Shown here in pieces: positions 26,273 to 35,425 of a stretch of DNA of 64,000 nt; position 1 is the first letter of the stretch; every line of letters starts with the position of its first letter. The notes under the pieces are model-generated. The model had not been told where the DNA came from, searched no databases, and worked only from the letters and a program-made list of their open reading frames with translations. The translations under genes were made by a program, and so were the position numbers. Source of the DNA: Fulvivirgaceae bacterium JP3-4 (GTDB lineage Bacteria > Bacteroidota > Bacteroidia > Cytophagales > Cyclobacteriaceae); contig JARKND010000005.1 of NCBI GenBank assembly GCA_029309925.1, positions 1,178,001 to 1,242,000 on the forward strand. The letters run 5' to 3'.

Positions 26273-27727
26273 ATGAAGCAACAAAAGAAAGTTGATTTTG
26301 ATGCCGTAGTTGTCGGCTCAGGGCCCAATGGTCTGGCCGCTGCTATCGTTATGCAGCATGCGGGACTTTCTGTGTTGGTCGTTGAAGGCAAAGAAACCAT
26401 TGGTGGTGGATTGCGATCAGCCGAACTGACCTTGCCAGGATTCACACATGATGTCTGTTCGGCAATACACCCCTTGGCTGCGGGCTCACCGTTGTTCAGT
26501 AAACTTCCGCTGGCTGAACACGGCCTTGAATTTATTTATCCACAGGTTGCCGCTGCTCATCCTTTTGATGACGGAACCGCAGCAGTGTTGACCTCTTCGG
26601 TTGATGAAACTGCATCGTTGCTTGGGAAGGATGCGAAGGCTTACCGAAATCTCATCGGACCGCTTGTCAGAGACTGGCCTTCTATCGTTAATAACATACT
26701 CGGGCCTTTATCGTTTCCCAAAAATCCAATCGGACTTTCACGGTTTGGATTGAACGCATTGCCCAGTGCGAGCTTTATATCGAGAAGATTCTCTACTGAA
26801 AAGGCGAAAGGATTGTTCGGTGGAATGGCGGCACACTCCATCATGCCGTTGGAAAATTTTGCAACGTCAGCTATTGGGCTTGTGCTGATGGCCGCAGGGC
26901 ACGTGAAGGGTTGGCCCGTTCCGAAAGGAGGGTCAGCGCAAATAGCCAATGCGTTGGCTTCGTACTTTAAATCGATTGGTGGCAAAATTCAGACTGGATT
27001 TTACGTTGAAAGCCTGAAGCAGTTACCGTCATCGCATGCTATTCTTCTGGATGTCACGCCAAGGCAGTTGTTGCAGATTGCGGGAGATCAGTTGTCGGCA
27101 TCCTACCGTTCGAAGCTCGAGCGATACAAGTATGGAATGGGTGTGTTTAAAATTGATTTCGCGCTGGACGGACCCGTACCGTGGAAAGCTGCGGAGGTAA
27201 GGCGCGCAGGTACAGTGCACCTCGGAAGCACGTTCCGTGAAATAGCATTGAGTGAACGCGAGACGTGGAAGGGAATTCACTCGAAAAAGCCTTACGTTCT
27301 CGTTGCGCAGCAAAGTGTGATCGACTCATCTCGTGCACCACAGGGAAAGCATACGCTGTGGGCATATTGTCACGTGCCGAATGGATCAACGGTAGACATG
27401 AGTTCTGCTATCGAGAGCCAGATCGAACGTTACGCTCCAGGTTTTCGTCAGCGCATCCTCAGAAAGAATACTTTCAATGCGCAACAGATGAATAAGTACA
27501 ACCCGAATTATATTGGCGGAGATATCAATGGAGGGGCGATCACACCATCGCAATTGTTTACACGACCGGTGCTCAGCCTCTCGCCCTACCGCACTTCGGC
27601 AAAAGGGATTTATATTTGTTCATCATCAACGCCTCCGGGTGGCGGTGTTCACGGCATGTGCGGGTATCATGCAGCCGACAGGGCGCTGAAAGATATTTTT
27701 GGATTAAGGTCAGTATTTAAATTGTGA
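26273..27727 (+). CDS. FAD-dependent oxidoreductase, phytoene-desaturase/PYROXD2-like
   Basis: The 484-residue protein begins with the dinucleotide-binding fold AVVVGSGPNGLAAAIVMQHAG and VLVVEGKETIGGGLRS, as in the amine-oxidase/phytoene-desaturase superfamily. The C-terminal FAD strand has GIYICSSSTPPGGGVHGMCG. Such proteins are annotated as NAD(P)/FAD oxidoreductases, and the substrate is not deducible. There are no carotenoid genes around it. ATG 26273 was chosen; a GTG is adjacent upstream. The YeiH-type exporter starts 6 bp after the stop, so they are probably co-transcribed. Confidence 0.85.
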   Translation: MKQQKKVDFDAVVVGSGPNGLAAAIVMQHAGLSVLVVEGKETIGGGLRSAELTLPGFTHDVCSAIHPLAAGSPLFSKLPLAEHGLEFIYPQVAAAHPFDDGTAAVLTSSVDETASLLGKDAKAYRNLIGPLVRDWPSIVNNILGPLSFPKNPIGLSRFGLNALPSASFISRRFSTEKAKGLFGGMAAHSIMPLENFATSAIGLVLMAAGHVKGWPVPKGGSAQIANALASYFKSIGGKIQTGFYVESLKQLPSSHAILLDVTPRQLLQIAGDQLSASYRSKLERYKYGMGVFKIDFALDGPVPWKAAEVRRAGTVHLGSTFREIALSERETWKGIHSKKPYVLVAQQSVIDSSRAPQGKHTLWAYCHVPNGSTVDMSSAIESQIERYAPGFRQRILRKNTFNAQQMNKYNPNYIGGDINGGAITPSQLFTRPVLSLSPYRTSAKGIYICSSSTPPGGGVHGMCGYHAADRALKDIFGLRSVFKL

Positions 27728-27733
27728 ATTGTC

Positions 27734-29011
27734 ATGAATACGAATGCAGCCATAGCAGCTACTGAAAAAAAGTTAAATCTGTCTGAAGACTGGGTTGTTG
27801 TTATTCTGGGCTTCGCCATCATTGCATTATTCCTCAGCGGAGTAATTTTTCCGGCACCGGCTTATTCATGGAAATCTGCAGCCGATCTGGGCAGCAAGAT
27901 CTTTTCTCCGGAGAATATTTTCCGGATGTTCATTCAGTTTCTCACTGTTCTTGTCTTTTCAGTTATTGGCGGACTGCTCACCAACAAACCAATAAAAAGC
28001 GTATCTACGGTTTTCCCGCTACTCTATATTATAAGTGTGGCAGCACTGATCCTTGCCGGCAACAGCGAGATTAAAGCACTGAACCTCGAAGCGGTGATAT
28101 TTTCTTTAGCGATCGGATTGTTCATAGGAAATTTCTTTACACTTCCTGCATGGTTCAGATCTGTGTTATCCGCTGAGCTCTTTGTGAAAATTGGTCTGGT
28201 GTTATTAGGCACCGGTGTGATTTTCGGTGATATTCTCAAGGCTGGGTCGTTGGGGCTGGTGCAGGCACTCGCGGTTGTTTTGAGTGTATGGTATTTTGCT
28301 TACTGGATTTGTAAAAAGCTGAAGCTCGATGAAGAGCTGAGCATGATGATCTCCAGTGCCGTTTCTATTTGCGGTGTGTCGGCTGCCATTGCTACAGCAG
28401 GTGCGATCAAAGGAGATGGAAAAAAATTGTCGTATGTGATCTCGCTTGTTCTTGTCACAGCAATCCCGATGATGATTGCCATGCCTTATATCGCGAAAGC
28501 AATGAACCTTTCGGAAGAAGTTACAGGCGCATGGCTTGGCGGAACCATCGACACGACCGGTGCGGTGGTGGCTGCCGGATCACTTGTAGGGGAGACCGCG
28601 CTTAAGTACAGCACGATCGTAAAATTTTCGCAGAATGTATTGCTCGGCCTGGCCGCTTTTGCGATCAGTGTCTACTGGACCTACACCCAAAAAGCACCTG
28701 CGGGCAGTGAAAATGTTAAGCCTTCCGCTGGATTGTTGTGGGAACGCTTTCCAAAATTTGTATTGGGTTTCATCGCTGCATCATTGCTCTTCTCCTTTGT
28801 GCTCAGTCCTGAATTGATTGCACCGGCAAAAGATGGCCTCAAAAGCATCCAGACATTGTGGTTCGTTTTGGCCTTTACAAGCATTGGTCTTGAAACCAAG
28901 TTCAGCGACCTCTTCAACCGCGAAAACAAAAAGCCCCTTTACGCTTTTCTGATTGCCCAGTTGTTTAATATTCTTGTGACACTGGTGATTGCGTGGGCGC
29001 TGTTTGGGTAG
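27734..29011 (+). CDS. YeiH/PF03601 family putative sulfate exporter
   Basis: The 425-residue membrane protein has about ten to eleven hydrophobic helices and the family landmarks LVKIGLVLLGTGVIFGD-like helix text, SSAVSICGVSAAIATAGA, WLGGTIDTTGAVVAAGSL and a terminal FTSIGLETKF. PF03601 members are conserved integral membrane proteins annotated as sulfate or anion exporters on limited evidence. It follows the FAD oxidoreductase by 6 bp and precedes, after 176 bp, a histidine kinase. Confidence 0.85.
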   Translation: MNTNAAIAATEKKLNLSEDWVVVILGFAIIALFLSGVIFPAPAYSWKSAADLGSKIFSPENIFRMFIQFLTVLVFSVIGGLLTNKPIKSVSTVFPLLYIISVAALILAGNSEIKALNLEAVIFSLAIGLFIGNFFTLPAWFRSVLSAELFVKIGLVLLGTGVIFGDILKAGSLGLVQALAVVLSVWYFAYWICKKLKLDEELSMMISSAVSICGVSAAIATAGAIKGDGKKLSYVISLVLVTAIPMMIAMPYIAKAMNLSEEVTGAWLGGTIDTTGAVVAAGSLVGETALKYSTIVKFSQNVLLGLAAFAISVYWTYTQKAPAGSENVKPSAGLLWERFPKFVLGFIAASLLFSFVLSPELIAPAKDGLKSIQTLWFVLAFTSIGLETKFSDLFNRENKKPLYAFLIAQLFNILVTLVIAWALFG

Positions 29012-29107
29012 AATACCACGTTGTCAGGGGAACACATTTCCAGATTGTGTTTCAGTTTAAAAAATTTCAATTGGGCTAAATGTGATATTCCTGCTCAGGA
29101 GTTTCGT

Positions 29108-29115
29108 TATATTTG
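29108..29115 (+). promoter_or_regulatory. Candidate -7 box (TATATTTG) for the histidine kinase gene
   Basis: TATATTTG matches TAnnTTTG and lies 72 bp before the ATG at 29188. It separates the kinase from the YeiH gene transcriptionally. No -33 element was identified with confidence. Confidence 0.45.
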
Positions 29116-29187
29116 TATTGCCGCCCCCACTTAAATATCAGAGTTCCTTCAACATGTAAAATGTTTTAAGTGAGAACTCTTCGATAG

Positions 29188-30489
29188 ATGTCATTCATTT
29201 CGGTAGACAGATTATCCAGGCTGGAAAAAAGTCCGGAAAATAAACCCAATATTCTCGTATCGATCTACGCATTTTTCACTTTCTGCGTGCTCGCGTTGCA
29301 TATTGTGAATGAGATTTTCTGGCGGAACTATAATTCCCTGATCATCGAGATCATTTTGCTGATCATTGACATCGGTATTTATGTATTGAATGAAAGGGGG
29401 TATCATGCTTTTGCAAAGCGCACACTGCTTCTGTTTCTTAACCTGATCGTTTTTGGATTCTGCAACGTTGTGCCGCCATACCTCGGCACGTATTATTTTT
29501 TCTTTCCGATCATTACAATACCCGCGATTGTCTTTAACAGGAAAGAGCGAGGATTGCAGTATCTCTACATGTCGATTCCGATCCTGCTCATGCTGCTGCT
29601 CAAGATTTCCGGATTTCAGTTCTTCGGTCCGATCAATATCAATGGCGGGATTGTAGATCGCACGTCCGAGACCATCAATATTTTCGCAAGCATGTCCTTG
29701 CTGTGTCTCTCGTTGGCATACATGCTTAAATCCAATGATGATGTGGAGGATCTGCGGAGCAAAATCGCTGACAAGCTTGACAGGAAAAATCGCCAGTTGA
29801 AAAAAGCAAACAGGGAGTTGGTTCACTTTACCTACAGGGCATCACACGATCTGAAAGCTCCCCTTTCCACTATTCTCGGTCTGATCAATCTCTCCCGATA
29901 CGACATCAAGCATGAGCCGTCCCTGAAGTATTTTAAAGAGATCGAGAATAGTATCCGCAAACTGATCCGGCTGCTGGGCGACATCATTAATCTGTCCAGG
30001 AACGCTCAACTGGAGGTTGAAAAGGATGTTGTGAATCTTGCCGAAGTCACTGAACGTGTGCTGGGTAATTTCCGGAACGATATCCATATCCTCAACGGCA
30101 TTCAAGTGAGGAAGGACATTAGTGTCAATGGTGGCATTGTCTCCGATGAACGGAGAATTGAAATTGTTCTGAATAATCTGGTTTCAAACGCGATCAAGTT
30201 TCAGAAGCGCGATCAGAAGGAAAAGCGCGTCTCCATCTCAATCAATATGCTGAACAAGAAACTGTCCATCGTTGTGGAAGATAACGGCCAGGGAATCAGT
30301 GAAGATATAAAGGACAAGGTTTTTGATATGTTCTATCGTGGGAATTCGTATTCGGATGGATCGGGTCTCGGCCTGTACATTGTGGCTGACATTGTAGGTA
30401 AGATGCGGGGAGAGGTGAACATTTCTTCAAAGGAAAATGAAGGCACTAGGGTTGAGGCGGTGATACCGGTTGAAATCGTTCGCAGGTAA
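29188..30489 (+). CDS. Membrane sensor histidine kinase, orphan
   Basis: The 433-residue kinase has an N-terminal sensor module of about six membrane helices (residues about 22-180) with no large loop. A coiled linker, a HisKA domain with H220 in SHDLKAPLS, and an HATPase_c domain with the N box around NNLVSNAIKF, DNGQGI at 365-370 and GSGLGL at 391-396 follow. The sensor may detect a membrane or lipid-phase cue. No response regulator is adjacent. Its kinase core resembles that of the PAS kinase at 6139 in layout. Confidence 0.9.
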   Translation: MSFISVDRLSRLEKSPENKPNILVSIYAFFTFCVLALHIVNEIFWRNYNSLIIEIILLIIDIGIYVLNERGYHAFAKRTLLLFLNLIVFGFCNVVPPYLGTYYFFFPIITIPAIVFNRKERGLQYLYMSIPILLMLLLKISGFQFFGPININGGIVDRTSETINIFASMSLLCLSLAYMLKSNDDVEDLRSKIADKLDRKNRQLKKANRELVHFTYRASHDLKAPLSTILGLINLSRYDIKHEPSLKYFKEIENSIRKLIRLLGDIINLSRNAQLEVEKDVVNLAEVTERVLGNFRNDIHILNGIQVRKDISVNGGIVSDERRIEIVLNNLVSNAIKFQKRDQKEKRVSISINMLNKKLSIVVEDNGQGISEDIKDKVFDMFYRGNSYSDGSGLGLYIVADIVGKMRGEVNISSKENEGTRVEAVIPVEIVRR

Positions 30490-30532
30490 TGTGTAGCCAA
30501 ATCCTGATTTACAAGAACTGCTGACCATTCTA

Positions 30533-31867
30533 TCACAGCGGAATGGGAATCAGCACAGTCTTCTCCCATTTGGCGTACTGCGCTTTCATTTTTTCGAACC
30601 TGCTTTTCTCGATCGCCTTCAGGTCGTTTTTTTCCTGCTGGTCTGTGCTGAGGTCAAAAAGGTATTCTCCTTTTTCGTCCTGCAGAAATTTCCATTTTCC
30701 ATCGCGCATTGCTTTGTGCTTGGTTCGCTGGAATGTTCGCCAATATAGTGTTCTGTCGAAATTTTTTGACTTCCCTGTTAGCACCGGCATGAGGTCGATG
30801 CCATCGATTGGGAATTTTTTGTCTGCTTTCGCTCCACCGGCTTTCAGAATTGTTGCCGTCCAGTCCATGGTGATAGCGACTTGTTCTGTTGTTGTGCCTT
30901 CACTGATTCGGCCTGGCCATCGCACGATTGCGGGCACACGAATGCCACCTTCCCATAAAGTCATTTTTGCTTTCGAAAGGCCACCATTGTCTGAATATTT
31001 TTCACCTCCGTTGTCATTTGTAAAAATCACGAGCGTCTGGTTTGCCAGCTGAGCCTCATCGATCGCCTGCATAATTCTGCCGATGCCGTCATCGAGGCTT
31101 TTCATCATGGCGGCATAAGTCGAGGGAGAACCTCCGTCCGTGAATTGCATCGCGTCCGGGTACGCGGCATCTCCAGGACCCTGCCAAGGCCAGTGCGGGG
31201 CATTGAAGTTAATGTTGAGATAGAATGGTTTTACGTGTTTTTGTTTGATGAAGTCAACTGACTTTTGCGCGATCAGGTCCGTCAGGTACCCTTGCGGATA
31301 AACCTTTGTGGCATTTTCATAAAGGTCGTGTTCGCGCGTTCCGTTGGTGCCTTTATGTGAGATATAGTCTGCGCCACCGCTGAGGATGCCGAAAAAGTAA
31401 TCGAATCCATTCTTCATCGGACTTTGATGTGGCATGAAGCCGAGATGCCATTTTCCAATGAGAACGGTTTCGTAGCCGCTTTTTTTCATCAATGCTGCCA
31501 GCGAAGGTATGTCGCTTGTAAGGCCGTAAGCACTGTCGAGTGCCGGGCTGCGCAATGGCTCCATTAATCCAACCTGCGTTCGTGCGGGGTAGCGCCCGGT
31601 CATCAGCGCTGTGCGCGTGGGTGTACAAACCGGTGCTGCAGAATATGCGTTGACGAATTTCACACCTTGTGAAGCCAGCTTGTCGAGATTCGGAGTGGCG
31701 TACTTCAACTGGCCGTAACAACCAAGGTCTCCGTAGCCCATGTCATCGGTCATGATGTAGATGATGTTGGGCCGCTGGGCCAATGTCTGAATTGAAATGA
31801 GGATTGCGGCAAGAACAAGTGGCAGCCGCATGCAGTTGGCCGATACGCGTGTTGTTTTAGCTTTCAT
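30533..31867 (-). CDS. Exported sulfatase (arylsulfatase family)
   Basis: The 444-residue protein has a signal region (MRLPLVLAAILISIQTLA starting at the internal Met 13, or the full start at 31867). The sulfatase core follows: the metal-binding NIIYIMTDDMGYGDLGCYG and the active-site signature C81-T-P-T-R with GRYPAR. C81 would be converted to formylglycine. TNDNGGEKYSDNGGLSKAK supplies further metal ligands. It probably removes sulfate from polysaccharides in the periplasm. Maturation requires an anSME or FGE. The SUMF1-like gene at 42423 lacks the needed cysteine pair. Confidence 0.92.
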   Translation of the reverse strand: MKAKTTRVSANCMRLPLVLAAILISIQTLAQRPNIIYIMTDDMGYGDLGCYGQLKYATPNLDKLASQGVKFVNAYSAAPVCTPTRTALMTGRYPARTQVGLMEPLRSPALDSAYGLTSDIPSLAALMKKSGYETVLIGKWHLGFMPHQSPMKNGFDYFFGILSGGADYISHKGTNGTREHDLYENATKVYPQGYLTDLIAQKSVDFIKQKHVKPFYLNINFNAPHWPWQGPGDAAYPDAMQFTDGGSPSTYAAMMKSLDDGIGRIMQAIDEAQLANQTLVIFTNDNGGEKYSDNGGLSKAKMTLWEGGIRVPAIVRWPGRISEGTTTEQVAITMDWTATILKAGGAKADKKFPIDGIDLMPVLTGKSKNFDRTLYWRTFQRTKHKAMRDGKWKFLQDEKGEYLFDLSTDQQEKNDLKAIEKSRFEKMKAQYAKWEKTVLIPIPL

Positions 31868-31946
31868 TGGAATGTATTGTTCCGCGAATTCTTAGTGACC
31901 GAATAATTTTCAATGCGCAATCGCGTGAGTTTGCTGTCAGACCAAT

Positions 31947-32432
31947 CTAATTGTTTCGCATTAACTCATGTCGTGAGTGCACATAGGCTATTTTCCATGT
32001 ATTATCTTTTTTCACGCCAGCAAATGTCGCCTCAACCCGAACATTGACAACGTTTTCTGCACTGTCCAAAAGTGTTTGATTGAGTATAGCGAAACAAACC
32101 GCTCCTTTTGGACCCATTGTCCGAATATTCATGGTATCCCACTTCAATTCGACTTTTTTCAGCCCTTTAAAAAACTCATTTCTCACAGATTCTTTTATCT
32201 GGTCATAAGTAAAGTGTCTGCCGTCTGAGTATACATAAAACTCAGAATCGTCACTGAAATGAGCAATTGTCCTTTCGACATCCATCATCTCAACGGCCTC
32301 TCCATAAGAGATGATTAAATTTTTCATCTCTTGTTGAACAACTTCTTTGTCAAATGGCTGATTGTCGATTCGTCCCTGATTACATGAACTTAGAGTCAGT
32401 AGGATCGCAAGAGTCAAAAGTTTTCTTTTCAT
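31947..32432 (-). CDS. SnoaL/DUF4440-like lipoprotein
   Basis: The 161-residue protein has a lipobox (TLSSC, Cys at residue 17) after a short signal and an NTF2-like/SnoaL fold (LIISYGEAVEMMDVERTIAHF, DDSEFYVYSDGRHFTYDQI, VRVEATFAGVKKDNTWKIAYV). This fold is used by small binding proteins and ketosteroid-isomerase relatives. No catalytic pair is evident. It is the first (leftmost) of a run of minus-strand orphan genes, and a right-arm-like repeat (AACGTTGGCGGC on the minus strand) lies just upstream of it. Confidence 0.75.
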   Translation of the reverse strand: MKRKLLTLAILLTLSSCNQGRIDNQPFDKEVVQQEMKNLIISYGEAVEMMDVERTIAHFSDDSEFYVYSDGRHFTYDQIKESVRNEFFKGLKKVELKWDTMNIRTMGPKGAVCFAILNQTLLDSAENVVNVRVEATFAGVKKDNTWKIAYVHSRHELMRNN

Positions 32433-32725
32433 ATCTCAAACACTGTTGTCTTGTTCAGTTTGCTGTAAGCCACTTGCCGCCAACGTTGGGTATTGCCGAA
32501 GGAAGCGCTTATAATCGGACCAAGGGGAAATGGAAAGTGGGAATGCTTCAGCGTACCTGTCGAGCGTGTTACATTAAAGATAATACTTTTCGTTTGAACC
32601 GCCATTGCTCTGATTCGCCTGTGTAAACACTAAATGCATCTTTATACACGAATGCTACAACCGTTATGACCATGATTTTCATTTTGTCAACTATTTACTT
32701 CAGTTTAGTGTTATGCTGGGCGGGC
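32433..32725. other. Spacer with inverted-repeat arms between orphan genes
   Basis: This 293-bp non-coding stretch has GCCGCCAACGTTGGGTATTG at about 32479-32498, and near the other end GTTATGCTGGGCGGGC at about 32709-32724. Read on the minus strand these are an upstream AACGTTGGCGGC arm and a downstream GCCCGCCCAGCATAAC arm. They match in position, and partly in sequence, the better-preserved spacer at 34641-34864. Confidence 0.5.
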
Positions 32726-33325
32726 TTACTCTATTTTTAGTTTTTTCAACATCTCAACAAATTGTTCCAAGTTGCTTACCAGTTCTTCGTAGTTCATTTT
32801 TTTTACGTCACTTATTTTTAATGACGTTGCTATTCCTAGTGCATCATATTCAAATTTGATATTTTTGAATGATTGTAGAACTACGTGGATGTCGTTATTG
32901 TCCCATGTGTCTAAATGGTTATAATTTGATCTTGCTATCACTCTCAGCCTTCCGCTGTCCAACTCGCAAATCATGGCGTATCCGTCAAACATACCCACTG
33001 CTATTAATCTCGAGAGCCTCCATTTACTATTTCTATTGCTCCAGGATTTTCGAAACCCGTGCCTTAATAAATGAGCCATCGGCTCACAATCAAAGAACTT
33101 GTTTGTTCTCCGATATCGAATGAAACCATCAATAATTGAGACGGTCGTTGAGTATGTGGGAAAAATTAGAACGGTCCACACGAGGCCAATGGTAAAGTCG
33201 GAACCATAACAATTGCCGTCACACTTATAATACCTCCAAGCGCAAAAGAGTATCGTCAAGAGAATAGCGGTACACCCAAATGTCCTTAGTAATTTCTCCT
33301 TGTTAATTAGGATATACTGCTTCAT
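32726..33325 (-). CDS. Orphan membrane protein in the cassette-like array
   Basis: The 199-residue protein has two N-terminal membrane helices (about FGCTAILLTILFCAWRYY and IGLVWTVLIFPTYSTTVSII) followed by a cytoplasmic domain of about 130 residues with strands LIAVGMFDGYAMICELDSG and LRVIARSNYN and a C-terminal amphipathic helix. I do not recognise the family. Its AT content is higher than that of the flanking core genes. It is on the minus strand like all genes of the array and is bounded by repeat-rich spacers. Confidence 0.6.
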   Translation of the reverse strand: MKQYILINKEKLLRTFGCTAILLTILFCAWRYYKCDGNCYGSDFTIGLVWTVLIFPTYSTTVSIIDGFIRYRRTNKFFDCEPMAHLLRHGFRKSWSNRNSKWRLSRLIAVGMFDGYAMICELDSGRLRVIARSNYNHLDTWDNNDIHVVLQSFKNIKFEYDALGIATSLKISDVKKMNYEELVSNLEQFVEMLKKLKIE

Positions 33326-33588
33326 GTGTCACATTTGTAAGGAGTACGGTTGCACCAATCGATTGGCGATAAGCCGTTGAGGGAATCCGGCAAAAAGGGA
33401 GTGGTTCTCATGAAAGGCCAGTTTGTTCCAAGCGCATCAAACTTGATTTTAAAATCAAATGCTTGCAATTCGGCTAAACTCTTATGAGCCCTTTCGCTGA
33501 TCACGGTCGTAAAGACCCGGCAATGACGTTAATGACCGTGCTTGCGTCTGATCCATTCCCTAACCTGGCAGAATTATCAAGCGTTACT
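33326..33588. other. Spacer with gene remnant or nothing recognisable
   Basis: This 263-bp gap has a 60-codon minus-strand frame (33322-33504) without family features. A hairpin CACGGTC...GACCGTG lies at about 33503-33541, and on the minus strand AATTCTGCCAGG follows the stop of the gene at 33589. CTGCCA is the same opening as the left arms of the other spacers. I treat the short frame as non-coding or a remnant. Confidence 0.35.
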
Positions 33589-34020
33589 TTATTTAATTAT
33601 GAGTCGTTCTTTATTTACGGTGTTAGGATGAATTAATCTGTACAAGACCAGGCAAAGTCCGCCTGTTAGAAGTGTTGCAGCGATGTCCCACAGATCAATT
33701 GGTTTGCCTAACAATGGATGCGCAATTTCATAAAGCGCCACACTTATGGTTATTGTCTTGATTAAAAAGATGTTTTGGATTCGTCCTTGTCCAAAGAGAG
33801 CAATAAGAACAAAAACAGTCGCTATTGTCCCCAGTGAGTTGCCAATGGTGTCGGCTAAATGAAAGTCATTAATGTTGTTTTTATAGATGTAAGGTCGATA
33901 GATTGGCCTTGCCAGAAACTCATAGATCAATACTGCAGTAAGTCCAATCGTTAAGTTGATGATTCTTTCTCTTGTAAATTTCCAATTCTGGATTCCTTCT
34001 CTTAGATCTTTAATTGTCAT
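33589..34020 (-). CDS. Orphan four-helix membrane protein in the cassette-like array
   Basis: The 143-residue protein has four predicted helices (about IINLTIGLTAVLIYEFLA, DTIGNSLGTIATVFVLIALF, FLIKTITISVALYEIAHPLL and IAATLLTGGLCLVLYRLI). I do not recognise a family; the layout resembles small VanZ-like or DUF membrane proteins. The half-spacer on its upstream side (34057-34180) carries only one arm of the inverted repeat. Confidence 0.6.
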   Translation of the reverse strand: MTIKDLREGIQNWKFTRERIINLTIGLTAVLIYEFLARPIYRPYIYKNNINDFHLADTIGNSLGTIATVFVLIALFGQGRIQNIFLIKTITISVALYEIAHPLLGKPIDLWDIAATLLTGGLCLVLYRLIHPNTVNKERLIIK

Positions 34021-34056
34021 TCGATAGTTGTTTTGGAAAACAGTTTTACAGGTGAT

Positions 34057-34180
34057 CTGGTCGTCACTGTCCCTTAGTCGGCCCTGAGGTTTTCCGCAGG
34101 GAGAAGGACGTATTTTGAAAACTAACTACAAATATTGAAGCCCCGCCATGACTTATAGCTTTGCTTGGCAGTAGTGCGCC
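34057..34180 (-). repeat. Truncated copy of the cassette-spacer repeat
   Basis: This copy shares with the copy at 34667-34853 the blocks CTGGTCGTCACTGTC, ACGTATTTTGAAAACTAA, CTACAAAT and the arm CCCCGCCATGACTTAT followed by TTGGCAG. The opposite arm is missing on the left, next to the gene at 33589. It lies just downstream (minus strand) of the gene at 34182. Confidence 0.8.
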
Positions 34181-34181
34181 T

Positions 34182-34640
34182 TCACGTGTCTCGTGTCCAG
34201 CATCTTGAAACTTTTCCGTCCTTAAATTCTATTTCTAGAACATCCGGATCGATTCCTAATAGACTTGGCTTAAATCCAATGTAATAAGTCCAGCGCGATC
34301 CATCTAAGCTCACATCCTCTTGTCCCAATAGTTCTTTAATCTCCTCCTTCGTCTTACCAATCAACTTTCGATTGTCAACAAGGTCGTCAGTCATCTCATA
34401 TCTTTTTTCAATGTCGGCTTTCCATTTTTCTTTGTCGAAATCTCTCTCGGGATAGTAGCTCACGTATGCGACCCATGCTACAATGAGTCCAACGTAAATG
34501 ACTGGAGTCAATACGAATGTTGTTAACCAAGTCGTCAGCTGTCTTGTCCGCTTGTCCTTTATCCTTGTAAAGATGAGCCGGCAAACGAAAAATGTCGGAA
34601 TTGCGAGAATTAGATTTATGATTATTACATCGAGTCCCAT
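34182..34640 (-). CDS. Orphan membrane-anchored protein with BamE/SmpA-like domain
   Basis: The 152-residue protein has two N-terminal helices (VIIINLILAIPTFFVCRLIF and TWLTTFVLTPVIYVGLIVAW). A soluble domain follows with IGKTKEEIKELLGQEDVS, then WTYYIGFKPSLLGIDPDVL and EFKDGKVSRCW. That helix-strand pattern (GKTKEEIKELLG...W-YYIG) is like the SmpA/OmlA/BamE fold. The stop codon lies 2 bp from the left half-spacer arm and the start is 26 bp from the right spacer arm. Confidence 0.65.
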   Translation of the reverse strand: MGLDVIIINLILAIPTFFVCRLIFTRIKDKRTRQLTTWLTTFVLTPVIYVGLIVAWVAYVSYYPERDFDKEKWKADIEKRYEMTDDLVDNRKLIGKTKEEIKELLGQEDVSLDGSRWTYYIGFKPSLLGIDPDVLEIEFKDGKVSRCWTRDT

Positions 34641-34666
34641 GTGTCAAACTTGTTCTACTCTGTCCA

Positions 34667-34853
34667 GCGCATTTCTGCCAACGTTCGTGCATGAGGCGTG
34701 GCGGGAATAGGAAGCCTTAACAATGCAGCGAAGCGAATGTTAAGGCTGACCTGGTCGTCACTGTCAACCGAGACGAAACGTATTTGAAAACTAAACTACA
34801 AATTTACACGACACCCCGCCATGACTTATGCACATTGTTGGCAGCAGTGCACC
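34667..34853 (-). repeat. attC-like imperfect inverted repeat between orphan genes
   Basis: The plus-strand outer arm at 34667-34705 (GCGCATTTCTGCCAACGTTC, then GTGCATGAGGCGTGGCGGG) pairs with the arm at 34814-34853 (CCCCGCCATGACTTATGCAC, then ATTGTTGGCAGCAGTGCACC) over about 38 bp with a few mismatches and one bulge. An inner perfect stem, GCCTTAACA...TGTTAAGGC, lies at 34714-34746. Outer and inner stems together give a long hairpin. Matching arm fragments lie at 34141-34180, at about 35392-35415 and at about 32479-32498. Confidence 0.85.
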
Positions 34854-34864
34854 TATCACCGTTC

Positions 34865-35368
34865 TTAAATCATTACCCATCCTTGCTTCAAAAATGTCAA
34901 GCATGAACCTTTGATGAAAGTTCTCATATCAGTCGTCTTCGAAGCGGTTTTGTTAGTCAATTCAAAAAAGTAAACTGTCGGGTTGGCAATACGTCTCATG
35001 TAAACCAGAAATTTAAATCTCTTGACTGTCGGGGAAGGATTCAAGTCAGCTAGTTCCTCAATATCACTTATTGTTGTTCCTGTCGCCCATTGTTGTAAGA
35101 GTCCCTCGTCAAATATTGTCAATAAGTCAGGTGGAGTATTTATGACTCTCAATTTTACTGTGTCATAAAGAAAGGTGTACTCATCCAGTCTTTTTATTTG
35201 TCCCGAAAACTTTAAATGCTTTTGAGTTTTGTACTCTTTCTTGAATAATTGCTTCGTCCAATAGTTCTCTTGCTCTCCTGCGGTTGCAAATTCAGGTTCT
35301 TTTTTCTTCTGTCCGCTTGCTGGTAGAATCGTTAAACTTAATAATATGATAAGTATGAATCTTTTCAT
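34865..35368 (-). CDS. Orphan exported protein in the cassette-like array
   Basis: The 167-residue protein has a signal peptide (MKRFILIILLSLTILPASG) and a lysine-rich mature start. It continues with beta-rich text (LKFSGQIKRLDEYTFLYDTV, LRVINTPPDLLTIFDEGL, VKRFKFLVYMRRIANPTVYF). No family is recognised. ATG 35368 was chosen since it begins the signal peptide. On its upstream side AGTTGGCAGCAATGCACC (minus strand) matches the right arm of the cassette spacer; on its downstream side the full spacer starts within 12 bp. Confidence 0.6.
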   Translation of the reverse strand: MKRFILIILLSLTILPASGQKKKEPEFATAGEQENYWTKQLFKKEYKTQKHLKFSGQIKRLDEYTFLYDTVKLRVINTPPDLLTIFDEGLLQQWATGTTISDIEELADLNPSPTVKRFKFLVYMRRIANPTVYFFELTNKTASKTTDMRTFIKGSCLTFLKQGWVMI

Positions 35369-35425
35369 TCGTGATCGAGTTGTCCAAGGTGCATTGCTGC
35401 CAACTAGCGTATTTAAACACTCCAC

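Noticed and set aside
33322-33504. A 60-codon minus-strand frame
   Set aside because: It overlaps the start of the gene at 32726, has no signal, helix or family feature, and may be a remnant.
34667-34853. Classical integron attC site
   Set aside because: The geometry is right, but the terminal cores (GTTGGCA) do not fit GTTRRRY and no IntI-type integrase is present. It is kept as attC-like only.
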